Part shown: piece after piece, positions 12,109-25,000 of the stretch | How the letters are laid out: the number at the start of each line of letters is the position of its first letter | How positions within the stretch are numbered: position 1 is the stretch's first letter | Assembly (NCBI RefSeq): GCF_033118175.1 | Contig: NC_083689.1 | Coordinates: 21,868,501-21,932,500, forward strand | Direction: 5' to 3' | DNA length: 64,000 nt | From: Dama dama | Taxonomy: Eukaryota > Chordata > Mammalia > Artiodactyla > Cervidae | Program-made: the position numbers and the translations under genes | The notes under the pieces: model-generated | Databases searched by the model: none | What the model was told of the DNA's origin: nothing | Seen by the model: only the letters and a program-made list of their open reading frames with translations

Positions 12109-12874
12109 GGTAGAGAACTTTTAAATGACCCATTTGAGAGATGTCTGCACCTGGATGCAGAGAAATATATCAATACTTTTACACTTTCTCATGGACAGAG
12201 GAACAGAAGGCACCTTTTCTTATTGCTGAAATGCCTGAGAATTTTTCTCCAGCCCAAAGGAAGGTGCCATTTCTTTCCTCTGCCATCACCTTTTTTCTCG
12301 CTGGTGTTGAATCCGCCCCCAAAGAGACACTGGTATCTGGGGACGTCTGTGGTGGTCATGACTTGGGGGATGGGTGCAGGGGTGCTATTCCATCCCTGAC
12401 CCGGCCCAGGAGGTCCCACAGACCTCCTGCTCACTGGCCTGCTCGTTGACACCTGCTTGCTGGCCAAGGTGCCAAGAGGACACCCTGCCCTCAAAGGATG
12501 CACTTATAGTGGGGTGTGGTAGCTCCCCAGATGGCAAACATCCAACAAGAGCTTTTAATTTTCTCCATAAATGGTTTAAAAATTGCATAAACCCTTGAAA
12601 ATAGTCGAGCTTGATGTGACTGAAAAGGGAAACGCCATTGTCCCACACCTGTCCTTCAGGAATTCCTGCTGGACTATTTTTCAGGTTTCTATTGGGAAAA
12701 ATACCTCCTGCCCCTCCCTTCTGTCTTCTTATGAAATAATTGCAAAGCCTCTCTCCCCCTGCCTCTTTCTTACCTAGTCTTGCCAGGATCCTTGCATTTG
12801 AACTTGGTCATTGCCACTCACTCACTTACCTTGTACATTGCCTCTCCAGGCTTCGTGATGGCAGCCATGCCCCC

Positions 12875-12946
12875 CTCACTCTCTCTCTTCACCCTCCCTT
12901 CACTCTCTCTCCACCCTCCCCTCACTCTCTCTCCGCCTCTCTTTAG
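12875..12946 (+). repeat. Pyrimidine minisatellite forming the C1 polypyrimidine tract
   Basis: Three imperfect units of 22-25 nt (tcactctctctccaccctcc type) at 12875-12899, 12900-12921 and 12922-12946, the last running straight into the ctttag acceptor of C1. Confidence 0.75.
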
Positions 12947-12954
12947 ACCTGAGC

Positions 12955-13059
12955 ATGCAGAACTCAGAGAGTGGATCGGATTCTCCGGCTTCCGTGGCTT
13001 TGTGTTCGTCGGCGGCTGCCCAGGCACCCGTGGCCCAGCCAGTGACAGCCTCCCCACAG
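12955..13059 (+). CDS. RFX2: RFX2 coding exon C1 (residues 1-35), start codon
   Basis: The exon begins at 12947 after the acceptor ending in ctttag, so 8 nt of 5' UTR precede the ATG. A at -3 gives an acceptable Kozak context. It encodes the MQNSESGSDSPASVAL start followed by an A/P/V-rich stretch, and ends in CAG before donor gtaaca (phase 0). The 8-nt leader means the rest of the 5' UTR lies in one or more upstream exons. Confidence 0.95.
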
Positions 13060-16000
13060 GTAACAGATCAGCCCGCCTGTTGCTTAGGCAGCCCCGGGAA
13101 AACCAGTGCAGCCAGGGGACACATCCACCACGGTTTCAAAAAGCATTTAAATCTGCAGAGCCTGGCATCTCTATTTTTCTGAATTGACTTCTCACCTCCA
13201 CGGCTGCTGCTGTTGAAATGCACCCTCATGTTCCTTCCTCTCCCCATGTTATCTGGCTTTTTCACCATTTGTTTTTAAAGGCCCCACCAAGGAATTGGTG
13301 AAATGATCCAAACTCAGAACCAAAGCCCCTCTCAGACTCTGATCGACTTCATTCTCATCTGCTAGCGGCAGTTTTCTTGTACCTTGGAAGTGAGCCTTCT
13401 ACGCAGAAATGAGAATTCTTAGGATTGGTTCATAATCGAATCTAGCATTAGAAGTGGCATATTCTTTCAAATTTGCAGAGAATTTTCACGTCAAGTTTCT
13501 CCCAACTTCTAGATTTCCACAGTAGTTTGGAACACATCAGAAGGTAGACATAAACATAATTCTGCATGAAACTGAAGGTAATGGAGCAGACCAGAAATGG
13601 TAGACATGTGCAGAGGCCCACTATCCGTGATTTACAAATCTGAAAATTAGGAGTGGGACGGAGATAATTGGTACCAGCAAAAAAGAAAAATAAAACCCAT
13701 AATTCAGCAAAAGCAAGTAGATAGACACCAACACCACTTATTCAGTTTGGAACACGTAGTCAGGCACGTGTGGCACTTATTTCTTAGAAGTGTGGCCACC
13801 CCAGCATGGGTACCTAGAGACCGTGATCACTTGTGGCTGTGGCCTCACTGTTTCCTTGCCTACCGCACCTGATGCATGGGCCCTCCACCCCCTGTTCCCT
13901 GGGGTCCCTCTCACCAGCCCCAGTCTCAGGTGGCCCAGGTCTGGGTGGTGGCCGCCTTCACTCTGGCGAGTGCAGGCAGACTGGTCCCAGCATTCTGCCA
14001 TGAGCTCCATGTCCGTCCCAGGCTCCAGGGCTCCCGTCCCTGCTGGAGATGGGTCCAGCCCCCCAGCCCAGCATCAGTGGCTGCATCCCCCACCCCTTGG
14101 GCGCCTGTCTCGCCTGCAGGCTTCCTGAAGAGTGAGCACCCAGTGCCTCCCCAGTAAGGGGCTTTCTTGCTCCGTCCACCCCATGGTGCACGCCTCCTAC
14201 TTCTCTCGGTCCCGCGCCATCCAGGAGAACTTGCCCGCGCAGTGTGAGTGTCCTGCCGCCAGCCCTACCAGGCTCCAAGCACCAGCAGTGTAGCCAGTGC
14301 CGCAGAGCAACTGAAGTTTGCAGTTCATTTAAATCAAAGTAAATGTCAATGGCCACAGAGATACACAGCTTTTGTCTTCCATATTGGATGCCTCAGCTTT
14401 GGAGTGTGTGCCTGTAAATCCTCAAAATTCTTATTTCTCTATTCGAGGTGAAATTCACATGACACAAGATTTGCCATTTTAAGGTGAACAATTTAGCAGT
14501 GTTTAAGACATTCACAGTGTTTTGCAACCTCCACCTCTGGCTAGTTCAAGGACATCTTCATCCTACCAAACAGAAACCCCCTCCCCATTAGCAATGACCC
14601 TCCATCCCTCACCCCCAGCCCCTGGCAACCAGGAATCCACTCTGTCCCTGTGGATCGGCCTGTTCTGGACGTTTCATGTAGATAGAATCACATGCTGTGT
14701 GTCCTGTGCCTGCTTCTCTCACTGAGCATCATGTTCTCGGGGTCCATTCACATTGTGTTGAGAGTTGGGCTTCTCCCCTTTTTCTGGCTGAGGGGTGCTC
14801 CCCTGTGTGGATGGACACTTCGGGTTTGTCCGTCCATCCTGTTGATCTCTGTCCCATCTGTGTTCTCTGTGTTTTTGGGGGTGAGTTCACGGAGGGCTAA
14901 GTGTGTTGAATTCTTAGTGCAGTGGTGTTCCTGAGGCCAAACCCTGCAGAATTACTGCGCCTGGTGATGCACAGGGTCCACGAGGCCAATCACAGAATCA
15001 CAGTCCGCGCCAAAGCCCCAGGCTCACAGAAACAGATCCCTCCTATTCCTACCTCCCCTCGGGAGTGCATTTGATCCTTCCCGCTTTCCTAGCTTTGTCC
15101 GTCCAACCCGTTCTCCAGCAAAGTGAGAGAGCCATTCTGGGAAGACGGCCCGGGGGCCCAGAGAGCAGCCATGGAGCCCAGGAAGGGGCTGGCCTGAGTC
15201 TGGGTTAAAGAACTTCCAATACTGAGATGCTGGGACTGCGACCTAGCAGTGACCACTCTGGGCTTCCTTTCTTCCTGTGTGTTAAGCGGGGGCAGGTCGA
15301 GGGTGAACTGACAGGGTGGGGTGTGACCCAGCTTGTCCAGGGGGAGGTGGTGCGGACAGCACCCAGTTCTCAGCCCACATCACCCTGATGACTACAGATC
15401 CCCAGGAGAAAAAGCTGCTGGGGGCATGTGTGTGCCCTCCTTCTTACCGCCACCCCCCTCCACCTACGTTTCCATTAAGCAGCAGCAGGCACAGTCATGC
15501 CGGCTGTGAGCTGTATTTGTTTTCAGGACTCACGTATGATGAGCCTAAACGTCCTCTCTCCTTCCCTTGTAGAGGGTGTTGGTCCAGGCAGCGGGCTCGG
15601 CTCCCAAAGGGGCCCAGATGCAGCCGCTCTCCCTCCCCAGAGGCCAGCAGCTGCCGCAGCAGGTAACCACAGCGCAGGGGGCAGGGGGCACGGTTGGCAT
15701 GGCATGCCTGGGGGCCCCCATCCGAACGGCAGTACTTGCTTTCCTGTTTCGTTGTTTCCTTTTGTGTGGCATGTTTGGCTCCTTACCAGGAAGCTCTTTG
15801 GAAGCATTTAAAAAAAAAAATCTGTCGGTGCAGATAGTTTGCTACAAGCCAAGAAAGCTGATGATCTTTATTCATTCAGATCTTCAGCCTTTGGGGCACA
15901 AGTGAGCCGCTAGGTAGAGCTGGGTGCAGCTGTAGACACGCAGGCAGATACCAGAGCTTTCTGAATAGGAGGAACATGGAGCCTCCAGCAGAGGTAGACC

Positions 16001-19000
16001 CACCCATAGGCAAGTGCTGGACCCTCAGACAGGTGCCTCTTGAGCAGTTAAATGACTAGAGAACAGAGTTTGAACGTGTGGGCTCAGCAGCCAGATCACA
16101 GCCCAGATGATTAGCTCAGAGAGGCAGCGTGATCTGAGCAGCGGTCGGCAGACCTTTTTTGGAAAAGGCCTCACAGTGCTTTTTGTTTGTTTGGTTGGTT
16201 TTGCAGGCCAGATGGTCTCAAGCACAACCATGCAACTCTCGTGGATGGGATGGTGTGGCCATGTGCCAATAAAACTTTATTTGTAAGATTAGGCGGGCCA
16301 GATGTGACCCAAGGACCAGAGTTTGCCAACTCCTGCTCTATGCGAGATGCTGAATTCAAATTTGTTCAGGCTCCCAAGCAATAGGACCTAGGAGCATAGT
16401 TTGGAGATGGCGAGACCCCAGAGGACACACCTCTCCCTTCAAGGGGCTCTGCTCAGATTAGCAGGGTGTTTAGAGAGGTTTGCCTGATGCTGTGTGATTT
16501 GGGGTTTCCTGTAGGAGGAGCGAGGAGAAGGCACTGGCACCCCACTCCAGTCCTCTTGCCTGGAAAATCCCATCGACGGAGGAGCCTGGTAGGCTGCAGT
16601 CCATGGGGTCGCTACGAGTCAGACACGACTGAGAGACTTCACTTTCATTTTTCACTTTCATGTATTGGAGAAGGAAATGGCAACCCACTCCAGTGTTCTT
16701 GCCTGGAGAATCCCAGGGACGGGAGATCCTGGTGGGCTGTCATCTATGGGGTCACACAGAGTCGGACACGACTGAAGTGACTTAGCAGCAGCAGCAGCAG
16801 CAGGAGGAGGAGCGAAGGCTCTGGGGGTGCCCAGCAGGGACCCTGCGTCTCTGCCTCACCTCCTCGAGGGAGGGGTGTGACCATGGCTCTGTGATTCCAG
16901 AAGCTTCCCCTGTTCCATGGGGCTGGGCATGTGTCCACCATTTCTCTCTGGGCTGACCTCTGCATCTTACCCACCCCCTACAGGCAAGAGGGGTTATGTG
17001 TGTGCACATGTCCCTGGGTTGTGTCCTCAGAGGTGGGAGTCGATCCAGTCCCGCCACTGCACAAAGGTCTACAGAGAGGCCATGATGAGACCTGACCCTG
17101 ATTTCCTCATCCCCAGTGAGCTTGAATCAGGCATCCACTAAGCCTCCCTCCACAGCGGAGTCCTGAAGTTCCCCACACAGAGCTCTGGGCTCCATCAGAG
17201 AGCCTGCATCCTCCAGGGGTCATCAGCTGAGGCTGTGGACTGACAGAGGAGGGAGGGATCTTCCCACCGCCCCCGCCCTCCACCCGCAGACCCCCACCCC
17301 CACTCCAGGCCCAGCACTCCTACTGATTCTGCTCAGACCTTCAGTCTCTCCCCAGGGGGGTTCCCAAGGCCCCTCCCCCAACCCAGCTGCTGGCGCGGGG
17401 GTGATAGAGCATGTGAGCCACTTGAACCCCTGCCCTGCCGGAGGATGGGAGTAATGGGGAGTGGGATCACACTCCAAGGTCCCAGTTCTGTCCACATCTC
17501 TGGTGTCCGCCGTCAGGCAGGACCGGCCCCTCTGCCCAGTGGCCAGTAGACCCCAGTCACCATCACCACCACCAACGCCCCTCCCTACTCTGCATCTCGG
17601 CCCCCAGATGCCAGCTGGGCTCCTCTCCACCTGGAATGGGGGCCCCAACCTACTGCGGTAATCCCTGTCTGGGCTAATGCGGAATATGTGACCTCGACAT
17701 GACTGTCTCTCCTAGTTTTTAGAAGTGCCGGCCAGGGGTAGGACAAGTGTAACGCACTAAGTGTTCACAAAAGGCGATAGGAGATATTTCCACCTGAATA
17801 ATCTGGAAACCGCGTAACACCAAGTGTCTGCTGTTGTTTCAGGTCCAGCCGGTGCAGCACGTGTACCCCCCCCAGGTGCAGTACGTGGAGGGCGGGGACG
17901 CCGTCTTCACCAACGGAGCCTTGTACGTGGGTGTCTTCTCCCCTCCCCAGGAAGGGGTTTGCAGGGAACCCACCTGGCCACCATGCCTACTGAGCTCCCC
18001 TGGCGATGGGTTTGCCCACAATCTTCTCCCTTCACCTCCTGGTGGGGTGACCCAGCTATTACACCCCCATTAGGACATCACAGCCCAGTGGAGATATCAG
18101 AAATCATAGGCCTTTGTAGTTTTACTTCAAGGAAAGGCAGTTTAAAAAACAGAAACTCCAATCCACCCTTGAAGTCTGGAGAGCCCACCTTCGAAACCCA
18201 GAAACCATTTCCATCTCTGCTTTTTCATTCTGGCCTCTGTTAGCCTCTGGCTTATCTTGATGTTTAGAGAACTTGATCTTCTACTTGTCAAGGACGTCCA
18301 GGGCTCTCTGCTTTTGAACTCTGTGATGCTTGGGGCAGAATGATGTTGTTCCCAGAAGCTCGCTGCTCGGCATGCGCCCGTGTGCCTGCTTCTGACTCTG
18401 GTTTCACGACTCCCACTTTGGGGTGCTGGGAGAGTGCGGGGGCCTGACTGTGGTTAGAGATGTGACTGCTGGGATCCTGAGTGTCCACAGCTCAGCGCTG
18501 ACACAGAGGAGCATGGGTGAACCCTGGGGCCTCAGCAGGCTCTGGGCGGCACTCTGGTGGTAGCGTCCTGGTTTGACTGCACTGCGGTCAGAGATGATGT
18601 CCCCCAGGATAGGAGGGATCGCCCTACCCGCTCCCCCCCCGAAGGGGCCTTCCCTCAGTCACCCCTGAGGAAAAACCCCTACTGACTGCCTTTCACTGCA
18701 GCAGGCTGGACATCAATGGACATGGTTAATGATTTGATCCAGATGTTAAAGGAACATCAGATGAATTCTTGGAATCCTTTAGATATTCTTTTTATTAAGC
18801 AATTACATTAAAAAAAAAGACTGACTTTCTGAGTTGAAAGAACTAGATTCTCAGGAAGCTGCAAAATGAGCCCAGAGTCCCTTGTACCATTCACCCGGGC
18901 TCCCCGTCCCACTCCCTGCCGCCAGTGGTGACTGCATCTGTGACTGCAGGACACTGACATCGGGTGTATTCAGCTTCACAGTCCTTACACGCACTTGTGC

Positions 19001-22000
19001 CCATGAGCCTCTGTGTGTGGGTGGGTGGGTGGGAGACTTTACATCATCTTATCCCCGGGGTAGCCCTCCCCGTTACCAGGGTCGGGTGCAGTCCCGCCCC
19101 ATGCCCCCAGGGGGCCCCCGCGTGCAGTTCGCACCTGCGGTTTGTAAATGACCAGTTGTTGTGTCAGCCGGGATTCCACATGCTTTCTGAGACCCAGGCT
19201 GTGACCTTGGCTGTGTTGACAGTCCGTGGCTGACTTACCCACGCGCTCGGTGCCCTGGGCCCCGGCTTTGACACGACGCCTCTTCTCTCTCCACCAGGCG
19301 GACGGCCTACTCCTACAACCCCGAGCCTCAGATGTATGCCCCCAGCAGCGCCGCGTCCTACTTTGAGGCCCCAGGCGGCGCCCAGGTGACCGTGGCAGGC
19401 TCCTCCCCGCCCGCAGTCCCCTCCCACAGCATGGTGGGCATCACCATGGATGTCGGGGGCAGCCCCATCGTCTCCAGCGCGGGAGCCTACCTTATCCACG
19501 GGGGGATGGACGGCAGCAGGCACTCCCTGGCCCACACGTCCCGCTCGTCGCCGGCTACGGTATGTACGTCCCGGGCTCTGGAGAGGGCAGGTTAAACCCC
19601 CAACAGCAGCAGGATGGTGAGTAGAAGGCAGCTGGGACCACGGGCGTTGGGCCCCATCGGCCTCAGACAGGTGCCCCCTCTGTGAACCTGGGGCTCTCCC
19701 TTGGTAAAGACAGAGAGTGGTAGCCAGGCAGCTGCTGGGAGCGACGTTGCGTGCTGGTGGGTGCTACTGGTGCTGGTGTTCCAGCATGATCAGGTCATCA
19801 TTGTCAGCCTCTAGGAGGTGGAGATCAGCCCTTCCCTGCGGAACTGGGCTGAACCAACGCAGAGCTGTACGGGCACACCTTGCCCCTGCCCCAAACCATG
19901 GCTCACCTGCTTTGGAAATGTATCTGCTTTGAAAACCCTATGTCCCATACTTACTCTTATTTTTAAAATTAGCACAGAATAGAGTGAACCCCTTGGGTGC
20001 ACACAGCGACAAGCTCTGATGCGCACAGACTCGGCTGCCTGTCCCTGCATCAGGGTGCAGCACAGGACGTTGCCCCAGAACTCCCTGGGTATTTCTTGGT
20101 AGGGACACCGTCCTCTCCCCCACGAGCCCTGCCAGCCGTCAGTCTGTCCTCCAGCACTGCAGTTTTGCTTTGGTCAGGGGGAGATCTTCCCCAAGATCCC
20201 CACTGTGGCCCCTTATTTCCCCAGTGTGGATCCTGGCGATCCCGGCCAGTTGTTGTGTGAGTCACTGGCTCCTTCCTCTTCCTCCGTCGTCTTCCTTTAC
20301 CCAAAAGCTCATTCATCCATTCACCAGCCGAGGGCCGCCTGGGCTGTTTCCAGTTTTTCATGATTTTGAATAAAACAGCTAGAAGTACTCACATGTGTAG
20401 ACACATGTTTTGCTTTCTCTGGGGTTAATCAGCGCCTATGAGTGGGATTGCTTGCTCCTATGGTAAGTACCTGTTTAACTTTATCCGAAACCACCCATGT
20501 TTTTCTGGGTAGTGTTGAGTTCCTCCCCCAGCCAGCTGTGAGCCCCTCTCATCCACCTCGTCGCCAGCAGCTTTCATTCTCAGATGTCGTCAGCATCTTT
20601 TGTTTTAGCCATTTTCATCAGTGTGCGGTGACAGTGGTTGTAATTTGCATTTTCGTAATCACTAGTGATGGCAAGAACCTATTCATGGGCTTTGCATTTC
20701 ATATATCTATTCTCTGGGGATGTGTCAGTTGAAGTTTATTGTTATTATTTTAACTGTGTTATCTGTTTTCTTACTGTTAATTTTGAGAATTGTTTGTATA
20801 TTCTGGATTCAAGTCCCCTGCCAGATTTGTGATTTGCAAATATTCTTTCCTAGTCTCTAAAGTGTTTTTTCATTCTCTTACAATTCTATATAAATTTTAG
20901 ATCAGTTTATCTATATTTACAAAAAAATTCCTAGTGAGATTTTGATTAAATAGCCTTAAAGCTCTATATCATTTTGGAGAGAATTGACATCTTTTAAGTA
21001 TCTTTTGGTTTTGGAGCTATTGTAAGTGGTATTGATTTTTAATTTCTAACTCTTCATTGCTAATATATGAAAATATAGTTGATTTCTGGCTCTTGACTTT
21101 GCCTCCTGAGACTTTACCAAACTCACTTTTTTAGTTCTGAGAGTTTTTTTGTGGTCTGCAAATAGGAACAGTTTTATTTCCCCCTTTCCAATCTGGATGA
21201 CGTTTATTTCTTTTTCTTGCCTTACTGCACTCGCTAGAACATCCTGTGAGTGCTAATTCATGTCCCACTCTTTGCGACCCTATAGACTGTAGCCCACCAG
21301 GCTACTCTGACCATGGGATTCTCCAGGCAAGAATACTGGAGTGGGCTGCCGTGCCCTCCTCCAGGGGATCTTCCCAACCCAGGTATCGAACCCATGTCTC
21401 TTCTATCTCCTGCATTGGCAGATGGGTTCTTTACCACTATCGCCACCTGGGAAGCCCAGGACGTCCTGTACGATGTTGCATATGAGTAGTGAGAGTGGAT
21501 ATCCCTTAGGGAAAAGCTTCAGTCTTTCATCTCGAAGTGATGTTACCTGGAGGGTTTTCACAATGCCCTTTTTCAGTTTGAGGACGTTTCCTTCTATTCC
21601 CAGTTTTCTGAGAGTCTTTATCATAATTAGATGTTGAGTTTTGTCAAATGCTTTCTTTTCATCGATACAATCGTGTGCTTTTTCTTCTTTAGACTGTTGA
21701 TATAATGGGTCAACTAAAAAATACCTTCCTGTTTTTGTGGAGGCCTAATCTTCAGTAGAAGGGGATGCTCTAGGCTCATCCCTGTTCTCTCGATCCTGAT
21801 GTGTTTCAGGGTCACCCTGATATCAGAGGCCCCCCAAGTCTCGCTGGCCTCTCCTTTCTATGTCCAGAGTGTGGGCGCCGTCTGCCCCGCCATTCCGGGC
21901 ACCCCCAGCCTGTGCCTCCCCACCTGCTCCCTGCAGGGCCCTCAGCACACCCTCAGAGGACTGGCTGGCAGACCTGAGCGTGGAGCTGCTGTCCAGTCGG

Positions 22001-25000
22001 GAGTGTTCCTCACAGACATGACGCCTCCGCATCAGCAAACTGCATCGACTCATACTAGTGAATAAACTAGGGTCACGGGTCACAGTCCAACTGCAGTCGT
22101 CGGTCATGATGTTCTCTGTGGTCCATACCACCTCACCACAAACAAAGGCAGCTCAGACCCTGGGCTGCCCTGTCACTGTGGTCTGATATCTGGGTTTCAA
22201 GTTTTTTCATTGATTGAAAATCCATATACAGTCTGTATTTTGACACCCTACCCTGCTCTTCCAGGACAGATTTTATTTTCTTGAGTTCCAAAATCACTGC
22301 GGACAGTGACTGTAGCCATGAAATTAAAAGATTCTTGCTCCTTGGAAAGAAAACTGTGACAAACCTAGATAGCGTATTAAAAAGCATTATTCTGCCAACA
22401 AAGATCTGTCTAGTCAAAACTATGGTTTTTCCAGTAGTCATGTATGGATGTGAAAGTTGGACCATAAAGAAAGCTGAACACTGAAGAATTAATGCTTTTG
22501 AATTGTGGTGCTAGAGAAGACTGTTGAGAGTCCCTTGCTGCAAGGAGATCAAACAAGTCAATCCTAAAGGAAATCAACCCTGAATATTCATTGGAAGAAC
22601 TGATGCTGAAGCTGAAGCTCCAAACCTTTGGTGACGTAATGCAAAGAGCCAACTCATTGGAAAAGACCCTGATGCTGGGAAAGATTGAGGGCAGGAGGAG
22701 AAAGGGGCAACAGAGGATGAAATGGTTGGATGACATCATCAACTCAATGGACATGAGTTCAAGCAAACTCAGAGAGATAGTGAAGGACAGAGAAGCCTGG
22801 TGTGCTGCAGTCCATGGGGTCACAAAGAGTTGGAAACAACTTAGCAACTGAACAACAATAGGTAGAATCTAAAATATGATACAAATGAATTTATTTACAA
22901 AACAGATTCACAGACACAGAAAACAAAGTTATGGTTACCAAAGGGGAAAGTGGGTGGGGGAGGGATAAATTAGGAGTTTGGGATTAGCAGATATAAACTA
23001 CTATACATAAAATAGATAAACAGTAATGTCCTACTGTACAGCTCAGGGAACTATATTCAGTATCCTTTGATAAACCCAAGTGGAAAAGAGTATGAGAAAG
23101 AATATATATATTTTAGTTGCAGTATTTGGGGCCTTGGGATGACAGATTCAAGTTCTGCAGTGTGCAGGCTACAGCAGACATCTCTGAGATATGCCACTTG
23201 AAATCCTAGGAGTTTCTTGTCTGAGTCATTGGAGACTCAGCTCCTGCTTTCAGGACCCCAGCAAACATCCTTGCTTTGACCACCTGCACTCGCGGGTATA
23301 GAGGAGCTAAATCTCACATCCTCTGTCCAGCTCACCGAGAAGACCGTCACGTGATCACTCCAAAAAGATGTGTCTGTGAGGGACTAGCTTCCGTCTACAC
23401 TCAGTAAGACTGATGGAGAGCCCATCCATGCCTCCTCTGGCCTGGCTTCCCACGCGGGCCCCTCCATTCTCATGGCACCCTTCCTGGTGGCCCACGGGGC
23501 TGGTGCACCATCCACGTGGCCTCACAGCTCACAATGGATCATCAGCCGCAAAACGGCTCTTCTCTTGTAGCCTGTGTTTTCAGGGAAGATCAGGATATCT
23601 TGATGGCGAGCTCATATGCCTACTGGGCTTTTGCTAGAGGCTACCTTGCCCCCTGGACAGACCTTTGTCCAAATACCACAGGAAACATTTTGCCAGCAAA
23701 AGCACATCTATTTTTCTCTAAAATACTCATCATCAGACTTCCCTGGCAGTCCAGTGGTTAAGACTTAGTGCTTTCACTGCAAGTGAAGTGGGTTTGACCC
23801 CTGGTCAAGGAACTAAGATCGTGCAATCAACCAAAACAATAAATAAATGAATAAATAAATAATTCATCATCACTTTTTATCTGTTTAAGAGACATTTTAA
23901 AAGAATTTTAGGTTTATAGAAAAATCGAGCCTCAAATCAGTTCCTTTCAGTCATTCAGTCGTGTCCGACTCTTTGCGACCCCACGGACTGCAGGCAACCC
24001 AGGCTTCCCTGTCCATCACCAACTCCTGGACCATACTCAAACTCATGTCCATTGCGTCGGTGATGCTATCCAACTATCTCATCCTCTGTCATTCCCTTCT
24101 CCTCCTGCCTTCAATCTTTCCCAGTATCAGGGTCTTTTCCAATGAATCGATTCTTCACATCAGGTGGCCAAAGTATTGGAGTTTCAGCTTCAGCATCAGT
24201 CCTTCCAATGAATATTCAGGACTGATTTCCTTTAGGATGGACTGGTTGGATCTCCTTGCTGTCCAATGGACTCTCAAGAGTCTTCTCCAAAAAAGGCATC
24301 AATTATTTGGCATTCAGCTTTCTTTATAGTCCAACTCTCACATCCATACATAACTACTGAAAAAACTATAGCTTTGACTAGATGGATCTTTGTTGGCAAA
24401 GTAACATCTCTCTGCTTTTTAATATGCTGTCTAGTTTGGTCATAACTTTCCTTCCAGGAGCAAGCATCTTTTAATTTCAGGGCTGCAGTCACCATCTGCA
24501 GTGATTTTAGAGGCCCCCAAAATAATGTCTCTCACTGTTTCCATTGTTTCCCCATCTATTTGCCATGAAGTGATGGGACCAAATGCCATGATCTTAGTTT
24601 TCTTAATGTTGAGTTTTAAGCCAACTTTTTCATTCTCTTCTTTCACTTTCATCAAGAGGCTTTTTAGTTCTTCGCTTTCTGCCATAAGGGTAGTGTCATC
24701 TGCATATCGGAGGTCATTGATATTTCCCTTGGCAATCTTGATTCCAGCTTGTGCTTCATCCAGCCCTGCATTTCTTTTCTTTTTTTTTTTTTATTTTTTT
24801 TCAGCCCTGCATTTCTTATCATGTACTCTGCATATAAGTTAAATAGGCAGGGTGACAATATACAGCCTTGATGTACTCCTTTCCCAATTTGGAACCAGTC
24901 TGTTGTTCCATGTCCGGTTCTAACTGTTGCTTCTTGACCTGCATACAGATTTCTCAGGAGGCAGGTCAGATGGTCTGGTATTCCCATCTCTTTCAGAATT

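Larger units (their letters stand above)
1..12946 (+). other. RFX2: Upstream intron (5' UTR intron) or 5' flank of RFX2
   Basis: C1 opens with a splice acceptor, so this stretch is probably the end of a large first intron. Between the repeats listed separately, the unique parts are 164-1227, 1551-1983, 2179-3340, 3837-3957, 7130-8465, 9177-9630, 10334-11462 and 12123-12870. I see no ORF with codon bias, no CpG island and no exon-like block in them. Notable bits are an X-box-like motif at 2440-2452, a pyrimidine run at 10779-10855 and a short CA repeat at 11066-11081. Confidence 0.65.
13060..15572 (+). other. RFX2: RFX2 intron C1-C2
   Basis: 2.5 kb, gtaaca...ttgtag. It holds an X-box-like motif at 13079 and a degraded minus-strand L1 piece at 14440-14860. 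The parts 13100-14440 and 14860-15570 are unique sequence in which I recognise nothing. Confidence 0.85.
15663..17842 (+). other. RFX2: RFX2 intron C2-C3
   Basis: 2.2 kb. Contains an old DNA-transposon-like repeat at 16140-16340 and a Bov-A2 at 16521-16804. The remaining 15663-16140 and 16805-17842 are GC-rich unique sequence with no recognised element. Confidence 0.85.

Noticed and set aside
18550..18575. CTCF-like motif (ggcactctggtggtagcg)
   Set aside because: Two deviations at important positions on the minus strand; too weak compared with the sites at 28428 and 43429.
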